DNA from: Arachis hypogaea
Taxonomy: Eukaryota; Streptophyta; Magnoliopsida; Fabales; Fabaceae
NCBI RefSeq assembly: GCF_003086295.3
Contig: NC_092046.1
Coordinates: 102,651,363 to 102,715,362 of the forward strand
Direction of reading: 5' to 3'
Length of the DNA stretch: 64,000 nt
Part shown: positions 46,056-57,655 of the stretch, piece by piece
Layout of the letters: every line of letters begins with the position of its first letter
Position numbering within the stretch: position 1 is the first letter of the stretch
Position numbers and translations under genes: made by a program
The notes under the pieces: model-generated
Seen by the model: only the letters and a program-made list of their open reading frames with translations
What the model was told of the DNA's origin: nothing
The model's database searches: none

Positions 46056-48395
46056 TCATGGAGCCTCACAGATGTGCAGAGCTTTGTTGAGACCTCCCAA
46101 CACCAAACTTAGAGTTTGGATATGGGGGTTTGACACCAAACTTAGAGTTTGGTTGTGGCCTCCTAACACCAAACTTAGAGTTTGACTGTAGGGGCTTTGG
46201 TTGACTCTGCTTCGAGAGAAGCTTTTTCTGCTTCCTCTCCATGGATGCAGAGAGAGATCTTTGAGTTGTAAACACAAGGTTGTCCTCATTAGTTGAAGGA
46301 TTAATTCTCCTCTGTCCACATCAATCACAGCTCTTGCTGTGGCTAGGAAAGGTCTTCCTAGGATGATGGATTCATCCTCTTCCTTTCCAGTATCCAGGAT
46401 TATGAAATCAGCAGGGATGTAAAGGCCTTCAACCTTTACTAACACGTCCTCTACTTGTCTATAAGCCTGTTTTCTTGAATTGTCTGCCATCTCCAATGAG
46501 ATTTTAGCAGCTTGTACCCCATAGATTCCCAATTTCTCTATTACAGAGAGGGGCATGAGGTTTATCCCTGAACCAAGGTCACACAGAGCCTTAAAGATTA
46601 TGGTGCCTATAGTACAAGGTATCATGAACTTTCTAGGATCCTGTCTCTTCTGAGGCAATGTCAGTTGATCCAGATCACTTAGTTCATTGGTGAACAAGGG
46701 AGGTTCATCTTCCCAAGTATCAATGCCAAATAATTTGGCATTTAGCTTCATGATCGCACCAAAGAACTTGGCAGCTTGCTCTTCAGTAACATCCTCATTT
46801 TCTTTAGAAGAGGAATACTCATCAGAGCTCATGAATGGCATAAGGAGGTTCAATGGAATCTCTATGGTCTCTAGATGAGTCTCAGATTCCTTAGGTTCCT
46901 CAGAGGGAAGCTCCTTATTGATCACTGGACGTCCCAGGAGGTCTTCCTCCTTGGGATTCACGTCCTCTTCTTCCCTTACAGGTTCGGCCATGGTGCTTAT
47001 GTCAATGGCCTTGCACTCTCCTTTTGGATTCTCTTCTGTATTGCTTGGGAGAGTACTAGGAGGGATTTCAGTAATCCTTTTACTCAGCTGGCCCACTTGT
47101 GCTTCCAAATTTCTAATGGAAGACCTTGTTTCATTCATGAAACTTACAGTGGCCTTGGATAGATCAGAGACTAAGTTTGCTAAATTAGAGGTATTTTGTT
47201 CAGAGTTCTCTGTCTGTTGCTGAGTAGATGATGGAAAAGGTTTATTATTGTTAAACCTGTTTCTTCCACCATTATTAAAGCCTTGTTGAGGCCTTTGATC
47301 CTTCCATGAGAGATTTGGATGATTTCTCCATGATGGATTATAGGTGTTTCCATATGGTTCACCCATGTAATTTACCTCTGCTATTGCAGGGTTCTCAGGA
47401 TCATAAGCTTCTTCTTCATAAGAAGCCTCTTGAGCACTGTTGGATGCAGCTTGCATTCCATTCAGACTCTGAGAAATCATATTGACTTGCTGAGTCAATA
47501 TTTTGTTCTGAGCCAATATGGAATTCAGAGTATCAACTTCAAGAACTCCCTTCTTCTGAGGCGTCCCATTACTCACAGGATTCCTCTCAGAAGTGTACAT
47601 GAACTGGTTATTAGCAACCATGTCAATGAGCTCTTGAGCTTCTGTAGGCGTTTTCTTTAGGTGAATGGATCCACCTGCAGAAGTATTCAATGACATCTTT
47701 GATAGCTCAGATAAACCATCATAGAATATATCCAGGATGGTCCATTCTGAAAGCATGTCAGAAGGACACTTTTTGGTCAGCTGTTTGTATCTTTCCCAAG
47801 CTTCATAGAGGGATTCACCTTCTTTTTGTCTGAAGGTTTGAACATCAGCTCTAAGCTTGCTCAGCTTTTGAGGAGGAAAGAACTTGGCTAAGAAAGCCGT
47901 GACCAGCTTATCCCAAGAGTTCAGGTTATCTCTGGGTTGAGAATCCAACCACACTCTAGCTCTGTCTCTTACAGCAAAAGGGAAAAGCATGAGCCTGTAG
48001 ACTTCAGGATCTACTCCATTAGTCTTAATAGTATCACAGATCTGCAAGAATTCAGTTAAAAACTGAAAAGGATCTTCAGATGGAAGTCCATGAAACTTGC
48101 AGTTCTGCTACATCAGAGAAACTAGCTGAGGTTTCAGCTCAAAGTTGTTTGCTCCAATGGCAGGAATAGAGATGCTTCTTCCATGTAAATTGGAATTAGG
48201 TGCAGTAAAGTCACCAAGCATTCTCCTTGCATTATTGTTGTTGGGTTCGGCTGCCATCTCCTTTACTTGTTCAAAATTTTCAATAAGGTTGTCTCTGGAT
48301 TGTTGTAATTTAGCTTCTCTTAGTTTTCTCTTCAGAGTCCTTTCAGGTTCTGGATCAGCTTCAACAAGAATGCCTTTTTTTCTGTCCTTGCTCAT
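46056..48395 (-). pseudogene. gag-pro: Element F gag-protease, with one in-frame TAG
   Basis: One frame of about 780 codons from MSKDRKKGILVEADPEPERT (48395). A TAG at 48105-48107, just after LVSLM, interrupts it early in the gag domain; the frame is open on both sides. Gag landmarks are NNFELKPQLVSLM, FLQICDTIKTNG, VWLDSQPRDNLNSW, AKFFPPQKLSKLR and LYEAWERYKQLTKKCP. Then comes an N/Q-rich part and LEAQVGQLSKRI. The aspartic protease follows: catalytic D in LCDLGSGINLMPLS (near 46580) and IILGRPFLATARAVID (near 46350). The frame ends soon after, in a repeat of QTLSLV coded by polypurine-like motifs, with no RT. Family: Athila; shorter than autonomous members. Confidence 0.85.
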
Positions 48396-50340
48396 AAGAA
48401 AGAGAAGAGAAAAAGAAAAGAAGAGAAATCCTCTATGTCACAGTAAAGAGGTTCCTTATTGTTAGTAGAAAAAGAAGAGAAAAAAAAATTCGAACACAGA
48501 TAGAAGAGGGGGTTCGAATTTGGTGAGTGATGTGAGGGAGAGATGTTAGTAGATGAATAAATAGAATAAGATGAGAGAGGGAGAGAATTTTCGAAAATTA
48601 TTTTTGAAAAAGAGTTAGTGATTTTCGAAAATAGTTTTTGAAAAAGGTTAGAAATTTTCGAAAATAAAAATCAAAAATTAAAATAATTAGTTAATTAAAA
48701 AGAAATTTTGAAAAAAGTGGGAGATATTTTCGAAAATTAGAGAGAGAGAGTTAGTTAGGTGGTTTTGAAAAAGATAAGAAACAGACAAAAAGTTAGTTAG
48801 TTAGTTGAAACAAATTTTGAAAAGATAAGAAGTTAGGAGGTTAGAAAAGATATTTTGAAATCAAATTTTTGAAAAAGATAAGATAAGAAGATATTTTTGA
48901 AAACATATGATTGAAATTGGTTTTGAAAAAGATTTGATTTTTAAAATCTCAATTAATGACTTGATTCACAAGAAATCATGAGATATGATTCTAGAACTCA
49001 AAGTTTGAATCTTTCTTAACAAGCAAGTAACAAACTTGAAATTTTAGAATCAAAACATTAATTGTTATTGTTATTTTCGAAAATTTGATATAAAAATAAA
49101 AAAAAGATTTTTGAAAAATATTTTTATAATTTTCGAAAATAACTAAAAAAATGAAAAAGATTTGATTTTGAAAAAGATTTTGAAAAAGATAAGATTTTTA
49201 AATTGAAAATTTGAATTGACTCATAAGAAACAACTAAGTTTTAAAAATTTTTGAAAAAGTCAAATCTAATTTTCGAATTTATGAGAAGAAAAAAGGGAAA
49301 GATATTTTTTTGATTTTTGAATTTTTATGATGAGAGAGAAAAACAACAAAAATGATGCAATGCATGAAAGTTATGGATCAAAACAATGAATGCATGCAAG
49401 AATGCTATGAATGTCAAGATGAACTCCAAGAACACTTTGAATGTCAAGATGAACACCAAGAACTTATTTTTGAAAAATTTTTAATGGAAGGAAAACATGC
49501 AAGACACCAAACTTAGAAATCTTTGATGCATAGACTCTATGGATGCAAGAATGCATATGAAAAACACCATACAACACAAAACAAGAAAATATCAAGATCA
49601 AACAAGAAGACTTACCAAGAACAACTTGAAGATCATGAAGAACACCATGAATGCATGAATTTTTGAAAAATGCAAAATGAATATGCAATTGACACCAAAC
49701 TTATAACATGACTCAAGACTCAAACAAGAAACACAGAATATTTTTGATTTTTATGATTTTATGAATTTTTTTGTATTTTCTTTTAATTTTTTTTTGAAAA
49801 TCATTTTGAAAAAGAAAAATAAGGATTCCAAAATTTTTAATATGAATTCCAGGAATCTTGTATTCTTAGTCTAAAGCTCCAATCAAAGGGTTAGGCATGG
49901 CTTAATAGCCAACCAAGCTTTAGAAGATATTGATAAATTTTTTTCTGTATAGAGCAACTAAGTGTGTGAGAATCTCTTCATTTGTGATGGCAAGTTGAAA
50001 CCCCAGTCCAAAAAATTAGACATAGCTGACAGCCAGCCAGGCTTCAACATGCTTCATGAAACACTAGAATTCATTCTTAAAAATTCTGAAGAAAACTATA
50101 TTTTTGAAAACATTTTTATTATTATTTTTATTTCGAAAACAAAAGAAAAATTTTTGAAAGATTTTTGAAAAATTTTTGAAAACAAAACAAAAAGAAAATT
50201 ACCTAATCTGAGCAACAAGATGAGCCGTCAGTTGTCCAAACTTGAACAATCCCCGGCAACGGCGCCAAAAACTTGGTGTTGTTGCCGGATCAAACTTGGC
50301 ACTGATGTTACCGGACCAAAAGCTTGCCGAAAACTCAAAC
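48396..50340 (-). mobile_element. Element F leader (non-coding)
   Basis: A long untranslated leader between primer site and gag. It is AT-rich and carries dozens of TTTTCGAAAA or TTTTTGAAAA self-complementary motifs (mainly 48590-49310 and 50090-50190). AACACCAAACTTAG-like motifs appear at 49503-49516 and 49691-49703. A second primer-site-like CCCCGGCAACGGCGCCA is at 50251-50267. No ORF is believable. Confidence 0.75.
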
Positions 50341-50360
50341 AATCCCCGCCAACGGCGCCA
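50249..50360 (-). other. Duplicated tRNA-Asp primer-binding sites of F
   Basis: The site next to the LTR (50341-50360) reads CCCCGCCAACGGCGCCA with one mismatch to tRNA-Asp. A second copy 91 bases further inside (50250-50267) is a perfect match. Both are followed by AAAAACTTGGTGTT, so a ~91-bp segment including the start of the LTR-proximal region was duplicated. Confidence 0.85.
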
Positions 50361-50373
50361 AAAACTTGGTGTT

Positions 50374-51939
50374 TGCGAAATTTTTACTCAGGTTGTGAAT
50401 ATCTTCACAACTTCGCATAAGTAACCAGCAAGTGCACTGGGTCGTCCAAGTAATACCTTACGTGAGTAAGGGTCGAATCCCACGGAGATTGTTGGTATGA
50501 AGCAAGCTATGGTCACCTTGTAAATCTCAGTCAGGCGGATATAAAATAGTTATGTAGTTTTTGAAATGTAGTAATAAAAGAAGGATAGAAATACTTATGT
50601 AAATCATTGGTGAGAATTTCAGATAAGCGTATGGAGATGCAATCGTTCCTCTGAACCTCTGCTTTCCTGCTGTCTTCATCCAATCAGTCTTACTCCTTTC
50701 TATGGCTGGCTTTATGCAAGGGCATCACCGTTGTCAGTGGCTACATCCCCTCCTCTTGTGAAAATGGTCCAAAATGCCCTGTCACGGCACGGCTAATCAT
50801 CTGAGGTTCCCGATCATGCTGGAATAGGATTCGCCCTCCTTTTGCGTCTGTCACTACGCCCAGCACTCGCGAGTTTGAAGCTCGTCACAGTCATTCAATC
50901 ATTGAATCCTACTCGGAATACCACAGACAAGGTTTAGACTTTCCGGATTCTCTTGCATGCCGCCATCATTCTAGCTTACACCACGAAGATTCCGATTAAG
51001 AGATCTAAGAGACACTCATTCAATCTAAGGTAGAACGGAAGTGGTTGTCAGGCACGTGTTCATAGGGAATGATGATGATTGTCACATTCATCACATTCAG
51101 GTTGAAGTACGAATGAATATCTTAGAAGCGAAATAAGATGAATTGAATAGAAAACAGTAGTACTTTGCATTAATCTTTGAGGAACAGCAGAGCTCCACAC
51201 CTTAATCTATGGAGTGTAGAAACTCTACCATTAAAAATACATAAGTGAAAGGTCCAGGCATGGCCGAATGGCCAGCCCCCCTGATCTAAGAACCAGGCGT
51301 CCAAAGATGTCTAATACAATAGCAAAAAGTTCTATTTATAATAAACTAGCTACTAGGGTTTACAGAAGTAAGTAATTGATGCATAAATCCACTTCCGGGG
51401 CCCACTTGGTGTGTGCTTGGGCTGAGCTTGAATGTTACACATGCAGAGGCTCTTTCTAGAGTTGAACGCCAGGTTGTAACGTCTTTCTGGCGTTCAACTC
51501 TGGTTTGTGACTTGTTTCTGGCGTTTAACTCCAGACAGCAGCGTAGAATTGGCGTTCAACGCCCTTTTACATCATCTAAACTCGTTTAAAGTATGGACTA
51601 TTATACATCTCTGGAAAGCCCTAGATGTCTACTTTCCAACGCAATCAGAAGCGCGCCATTTTGAGTTCTGTAGCTCCAGAAAACCACTTTGAGTGCAGGG
51701 AGGTCAGAATCCAACAGCATCAGCAGTCCTTCTTCAACCTTTGAATCTGATTTTTGCTCAAGTCCCTCAATTTTAGCTAGAAAATACCTGAAATCACAGA
51801 AAAACACACAAACTCATAGTAAAGTCCAGAAATGTGAATTTAACATAAAAACTAATGAAAACATCCCTAAAAGTAACTAGATCCTACTAAAAACATACTA
51901 AAAACAATGCCGAAAAGCGTACAAATTATCCGCTCATCA
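50374..51939 (-). repeat. Element F 5' LTR (1566 bp)
   Basis: Partner of 41245-42811. Palindrome cluster 51455-51570, GGAAAGC block near 51611-51642, TATA-like ATTATAAATAG (minus) at 51332-51342. It ends CGCTCATCA, then E antisense-gene sequence resumes with CTATGC at 51940. Confidence 0.88.
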
Positions 51940-53634
51940 CTATGCTTATGACTATTTCTTCAGTCAATTAAACATTACCATTCCTTTTACCCCTTTTGAG
52001 ACTGAGCTGTTGTGGTCCTGCAATGTAGCTCCTTCTCAACACCACCCAAACTCTTGGGACTTCATAAAAATCTTCCAATTGTTATGTCAGGAACTGGATA
52101 TCCGACCCACCGAAACTCTTTTTGTGTTGACGAAGCCTGGGGTAGCTAAGAAGAAAGCTTCTTGGATTTCTTTCCGAGCTACCCAAGGAAAGAAAGTGTT
52201 CTCTATGTATGACGAGTCATTTAGGGATTTTAAAAACTACTATTTCAAGGTCCGAGCTGTTGAGGGAGCTCGGCCCTTCTTCTTGGATGAAAATGATCAA
52301 CATACCTTTCCTTTGTGCTGGCAGAAGAATGTAGTAGTAGCTAGGTACTCCTGTGAAAGTCTGGATGAGGTCGAGCAGGCCTTTGTAAATGTGTTAGAGG
52401 AAAGTTAGGGAGAGCCTCCCCATCATGACACGAAGAAGTTTTTAGGAGATCATTCCCTTCTTCGGGCTGAATTGGGTAGTCGCCGACTTCTTTTATAGAT
52501 TTTCTTTGTTTGTTTGTTTGTTTGTTTGCCAATCTATCCCTTTCTTAATTGCAACTTGATTTTGCCTGTTTTCCTATTTCAGAAATGGTGAAGTCTGCAA
52601 ATTCCATGAAGGCCTATCGTCGGGATAAGAAGGCGACTGCTGCTCATAACATCTCGGCAAAGGCTTCAGGAGAAGGATCTACTCAAGTTCCTTCGACCTT
52701 GGACACCTCTGGACTGATGAAAATTATCCCAACTCCTCAGGTTTGTGTTATTCCTTCAGATCCTCTCCATTCAACCTCTGGTGCTGCCCCTTCTCCTTCA
52801 GATCCTCTCCATTCAACCTCAGAAGACTGTGGATCCTTATGACTTGGACGCCCCTGATTTTGATGCTGTGGGATTTTTTGATAATCAAATTGCTCCTTAT
52901 GGTTAACTTCCCATGGATGTGTCCATCCTTCATCACTTAAATTTTATTACCAGTAATAGTATTCAAATGGCCCATATGGGAGCAGCTCTATTCCGTACTA
53001 TTCAGGGTTCCCCAGTCCATGCGACTAAGGCTTTCCTGGAGGATGCCAAATTGGATTTTGATAGAATTAAGGGGGTGAAGGATGAGCTTGATGCTAGGGT
53101 AATTAAGCTAGAGTTGGATTTGGAGAAGGAAAAGTCCTGGGCTACCAGGGTTGAGGCGGCTGCAAATTGGCGGAGGAGATGGCGAAGAAACACAAGGAGA
53201 GTTACACCCGCACTTATGCCGAGGTGTTGGAGCTGAGGGAGAGGCTTGATTCTGCCCGTGCGGATTACGCCGATCTCCAGGGTCATCTTGTAGATAATGT
53301 GACGGGTGCTTATGAAAACTTAAAGGCACAGGTCCGAGTTCTCGCTCCTGAACTCGACCTCACTCTCTTCAGTTTGGACAATATGGTAGAGGATGGCAAG
53401 ATAGTGCCTACTCCGGATGATGAAGATGATGGGCCTCTTCCTGCACCGCCGGCCAAACCTTCTGCAGCCACGACTTCTTCAACTCCTTCTGCTGAGGTCG
53501 ACCATTCTGAGCCTGATCCTGATTGTCAAATTCTTAATCGGGAGGATGGGACTGTGGACACTACTCCCATGAAGATCATTCCTCCTCCTTTAGCCACGGA
53601 TGCTACTACTGGGGAAACTTTGAAGCCCTTATAA
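51940..53634 (+). pseudogene. Element E antisense gene, remaining exons
   Basis: Resumes after F (YAYDYFFSQLNITIPFTP) and runs to a TAG at 52406, which interrupts an otherwise continuing frame up to about 52470. A plausible intron (GGGTAGTC donor, TTTCAG acceptor at 52577-52582) leads to an exon starting near ATG 52585. Further breaks: a frame change near 52825, a TAA near 52903 and a frame change near 53165. Landmarks are WDFIKIFQLLCQELDIRPT, WISFRATQGKKVFSMYDES, NYYFKVRAVEG, then a coiled coil (AEEMAKKHKESYTRTYAEVL) and an acidic P-rich tail ending 53634. Fits the Tat-lineage antisense ORF; function unknown. Confidence 0.65.
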
Positions 53635-55000
53635 TTTCTTTGTTTTATCTGTACAGCCCGATTTGTGGGCTTTTGAACTCTATTTTCTGTAACTTGTCTA
53701 TGGTTTGGCTCTTTTGACTTTTAGTTGCTTCTATGCAACTTTATAAGTTGAAAAACAAAATATTTTGAACTCGTGAGGTCCTCTTTTAGGTTGCCTTCTG
53801 AGTCTTTATTGATAGCTGTGTTTTTTTTATACGTTGATCGTTCTTTTGCAACCTTTGCAAATTTTTGTAGAGAGTTGGTACTTCTACTTGTCCGACCTCT
53901 TTTGATCATTTCTGGTTTTGTCCACTCCCTGCTTTGGTCGAGGTGATCTTTGGGGCTATTTTGTCCGACAACTTTTTTAGTGTTCTCATAGAACCTTTTT
54001 TAGTTAATCTGAACAATTTTGATAGCCTTGTTGTGGAGCTGTGGCTTTTTGGGTAAAGCTGTGTCCCTTTTAGCGCAGGCTTTTTGTTGGTCCGACTTCT
54101 CTTGTCGATCCTTCTTAAGTTATTTTTAGTAGTCTATTTTTAGTCAGGCCTTGTCGGGCCACTTTTTATGGATTACTTTCTATAACTTTTTGCATTGATG
54201 GGTTTGGTCTGACTTCTTCTTTGCGGATCCTTCTTAAGTTATTTTTAGTAGTCCATTTTTAGTTAGACCTCGTCAGGCCGCTTTTTATAACTTTGGTCGT
54301 TTTTGTCCGACTTCTTCTTTGTCGGTCCTTTTCAAGTTATTTTTAGTAGTCCATTTTTAGTCAGATCTCGTCAGGCCGCTTTTTATGGATTACTTTTTAT
54401 AACTTCTTGCATTAATCTGTTTTTATCGCTTTCACCTTGCCGACTTCTTTGTGATCGCAAGATAAATTTGGTTTTCATCTTGCTGACCTTGTCGTGATCG
54501 GGCGATGAATTTGGTATTCATCTTGCCGACCTTCTCGTGATCGGGTGATGAATTTGGTTTTCATCTTGCCGACCTTGTCGTAACCGGGGGATGAATTCAT
54601 GCGCTCAGATTAATGCGTCTTGATAGAACAAATTTTTAAGGAATCTGAAAAATTTTATTCAAGTAGAAAATAGAAAATAGACAAGAATATATACATATAA
54701 GTGCTTACCCTTATAGGTCGGGCATTTTGTAGATCTTGGCCCAACGCCTCATTAAAAAACCTTTTTAGGAAAAAGAGTGCACATTGACCTAAGATCTTTA
54801 TCACTTTCTAACTATAGTACCTTCTTAGGTTACAGGCATGCCAAGACCTTGGTAGCTCTCGCGCCTCGAGGTCGGACACCTTGTAGTAGCCTTTTCCCAA
54901 TACCTCTATAACTCGGTAAGGCCCTTTCCAGTTAGCTGCTAGCTTCCCTTCTTCTGATCGACCTGCTCCGATGTCATTTCGGATTAGGATGAGATCATTG
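53635..55000 (-). repeat. Element E spacer with tandem repeats
   Basis: Non-coding zone where antisense gene and pol converge. One set, about 90 bp long (54070-54420), repeats TCCGACTTCTTCTTTG...AGTTATTTTTAGTAGTCC...AGACCTCGTCAGGCCGC...TTTTTATAAC three to four times. A second set (54440-54610), about 55 bp long, repeats TTCATCTTGCCGACCTTGTCG...GATCGGGCGATGAATTTGG four times. Tat-lineage 3' regions are known to carry such arrays. Confidence 0.8.
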
Positions 55001-55154
55001 TTGGTGAAACTTTACTGGACTACCTTCCAGTTATTCCTTGAAGCCATTCAACGCTTTAACGCTTCCTCTCTAATCCGAACTCTTTCTCGGACCTCGGGTA
55101 GTAGGTCGAGTTCTTCCCTTTAAATTTGGGACTTGGCCTCTTCATTGTAGAGGA

Positions 55155-55760
55155 TCATTCTGGGGATCCTTCTTCGATCTCTACTGGGATCATTGCCTCC
55201 ATTCCGTAAGCGAGTTGGAAGGGTGATTCTCCTGTGGTAGAGAATGGAGTAGTCCAATATGCCCATAGGACTTGTGGAAGCTCTTCAGCCCAAGCTCCCT
55301 TTGCGTCCTGTAGTCTCCGTTTTAACCCAGCTAGTATGACTTTGTTGGCCGCTTCTGCCTGCCCGTTGGCTTGTGGGTGTTCTACGGATGTGAATTGGTT
55401 CTTTATTTTCAAGTCGGCTACCAAGTTCCTGAAGCCTGTGTCAGTGAATTGGGTGCCATTGTCTGTGGTGATGGAGTAAGGGACCCCGAACCTTGTAATA
55501 ATGTTTCTGTGTAAGAATTTTTGACTTCTTTGAGCGGTGGCATTGGCTAGGGGCTCTGCCTCAATCCATTGAGTGAAATAGTCCACCCCTACAATGTGGA
55601 ACTTGACTTGTCCCGATCCTTGGAGAAATGGTCTGAGGAGGTCTAGGCCCCATTTTGCGAATGGCCAGGGTGACGTTACACTGATGAGCTCTTCTGATGG
55701 AGAGATGTGGAAGTTAGCATACTTCTGACATGGTGGGCTTGTCTTGACGAACTCTGTCAC
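55155..55760 (-). pseudogene. int: Element E integrase core
   Basis: Integrase inserts the cDNA into the genome. The catalytic triad is visible: D in VDYFTQWIEAEPL, D in TTDNGTQFTD and E in EHPQANGQAEAANK. It also shows GLDLLRPFLQGSGQ and, C-terminal, AYWTTPFSTTGESPFQLAYG. The frame is open for 201 residues, then degrades; upstream, the zinc-binding part (HNGMCDNHLGARALSKKVL) is in a separate open piece (56291-55794) with a stop between them. Confidence 0.88.
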
Positions 55761-55793
55761 TTCTTTGTGTAAGGTTAGCCAGAAGAATCCAGC

Positions 55794-56600
55794 TCAGAGT
55801 ACCTTTTTGGAAAGAGCTCGTGCTCCCAAGTGGTTATCACACATGCCATTATGTACTTCTTCCAAGACCTCCCTTGTATTGGAAGTTGGTACGCATTTTA
55901 GGAGGGGTGTCGAGATTTTTCTCCTATATAAGATGTCGCCCACCATAGTGTAGCACTGTGCTTCTCGTATCAACCTCTTTGCCTTCTTCTTATCTGTGGA
56001 GAGTGTCTCTGTCTTGAGGTAGTTGATAATGGGGGTCATCCACCCTTGATCCAAACCAGATATGGCTAGCACCCTTTCTTCCTCTGTGAATGATGGGCTT
56101 TGTAATGTTTCCTGGATGAGGCTTCTGTTATTGCCCCCTGGTTTGGTGCTGGCTATTTTTGAGAGTGCATCCGCTCGAGCATTCTGTTCTCGAGGTATAT
56201 GTTGGACCTCATATTCCCTGATCTGCCCGAGCTGTTCTCTAGTTTTGTCGAGATATTTCTTTATGGTAGGGTCCTTAGCTTGGTAGCTCACTTCTATTTG
56301 TGAGGTAACTACTTGTGATGACTAAAGATGGTGAGCTTTTAGACTCCAACCTCCTTAGCCAGCCTCAAACCTGCCAGTAATGCCTCAAATTCAGCTTGAT
56401 TATTTGAAGCAGGGAATTTGAACTTTAGTGAGAGTTCGATTTGGGTTCCCTGATCGCTTTCTATTATCACACCTGCACCACTCCCGATTTTATTTGAAGA
56501 GCCGTCCACGTAGAGATTCCATCTTGTGGGAGTTCCCAGGTATCAGTGTACTCGGCAATGAAGTCAGCCAGGTACTGTGATTTGATGGCTATCCGGGCTT
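55794..56600 (-). pseudogene. Element E RNase H and integrase N-terminal part
   Basis: RNase H removes template RNA. WNLYVDGSSNKIGSGAG (near 56520-56470) gives the first catalytic D; SNNQAEFEALLAGLRLAKE gives E. A stop and frame change follow near 56320, and the frame reopens at 56291 with YQAKDPTIKKYLDKTREQL and HIPREQNARADALSKIAST (last catalytic D). The tail, TPLLKCVPTSNTREVLEEVH then HNGMCDNHLGA, belongs to the integrase zinc finger. Confidence 0.82.
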
Positions 56601-56667
56601 CATATTGAAGATCGAATTTGGACAACTCGATCGCCCATTGCAGGATTCTTCCCGCTATGACTGTTTT

Positions 56668-57640
56668 TTATAGGATGCCTTTTATGGGCTGGTTGGTCCG
56701 AACCTTGATAGTGTGCGCTTGAAAGTACAGGCAAAGTCGTCGAGAAGTGAGAATGAGTGCGTAGGTAAACTTTTCTATCTTTTGATAGTTCAGTTTGGCT
56801 CCTTGTAAAGCTTTGCTAATGAAGTAGATTGGTTGCTTTTCACCCTCGTTTTCTCTGACAAGTGCTGAAGCGATCACCCGATTTCCTACTGCGAGATATA
56901 ATATGAGTACTTCTCCTTCCCGTGGTCGGGTAAGAACTGGTGGTTGTCCCAAGAATTTTTCGAAATCTTGGAAGGCTTGCTTACACTCTGTTGTCCACTC
57001 AAACTTCTTTTCTTTCCTTAATATGGCGTAAAAGGGAAGAGATCTGATGGCTGAGCCGGCTAGAAACCTGGACAGGGCTGCAAGTCTTCCATTGAGCTGT
57101 TGTACTTCTTTGATGCAAGTCAGGCTTTTCATGTCGAGTATAGCCTAACATTTATCTGGGTTTGCCTCGATTCTTCTTTGCGTGAGCATGAAGTCCAAGA
57201 ATATACCAGCTTCTCCTGCAAAGGTGCATTTTGAGGGATTTAAGTCGCATTCCATGCTTTCTGATGGTGACGAACACATTGGTTAGGTCGGGCAATAAGG
57301 ATTCCTCACTTTGTGTTTTTACTAGCATATCGTCTACGTAAACCTCCATTAATTTCCCAATATGGCCTGCAAAGACTTTGTTCATCAATCTTTGGTAGGT
57401 AGCTCCTGCGTTTTTGAGCCCAAATGGCATGACGATATAGCAGTAGTTCGCTTTTGGGGTTAAGAATGAGGTCTTTTCTTGGTCGGATGGATACATTGGG
57501 GTTTGATTGTATCCTGAATAAGCATCCATGAATGAGAGGTATTTATATCTGGAAGAGGCATCTACTAGAGCATTTATTCTTGGGAGTGGGTAGGGATCTT
57601 TTGGACAAGCTTTATTGAGATCGGTGTAGTCAGTGCACAT
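56668..57640 (-). pseudogene. rt: Element E reverse transcriptase
   Basis: Copies the RNA to DNA. It opens with WRMCTDYTDLNKACPKDPYPLP (57640), then FMDAYSGYNQ, MPFGLKNAGATYQRLMN and the catalytic YVDDMLVKT (57325-57345). A frame break near 57150 precedes the thumb/RNase H connection (57132-56668) with SRFLAGSAIRSLPFY, FEWTTECKQAF and ISKALQGAKLNYQKIEK. A stop at about 57655 separates it from the protease part. Tat-type sequence. Confidence 0.88.
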
Positions 57641-57655
57641 CCGCCACTTTCCATT

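Larger units (their letters stand above)
41245..51939 (-). mobile_element. Element F: Athila-like gag-protease element with extra ORF
   Basis: LTRs of 1567 and 1566 bp (41245-42811, 50374-51939) about 2.4% different by eye. Minus orientation: tRNA-Asp primer site 50341-50360, a 1.9-kb AT-rich leader, gag-protease (48395-46056), an internal palindrome cluster and TATA box, an extra ORF (45117-43969) and a 3' non-coding tail (43968-42812). RT, RNase H and integrase are absent. The flanks are ...GTGGTA and CTATG...; only TATG could be shared, so the TSD is unclear, perhaps because the left LTR lost bases. Confidence 0.87.
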
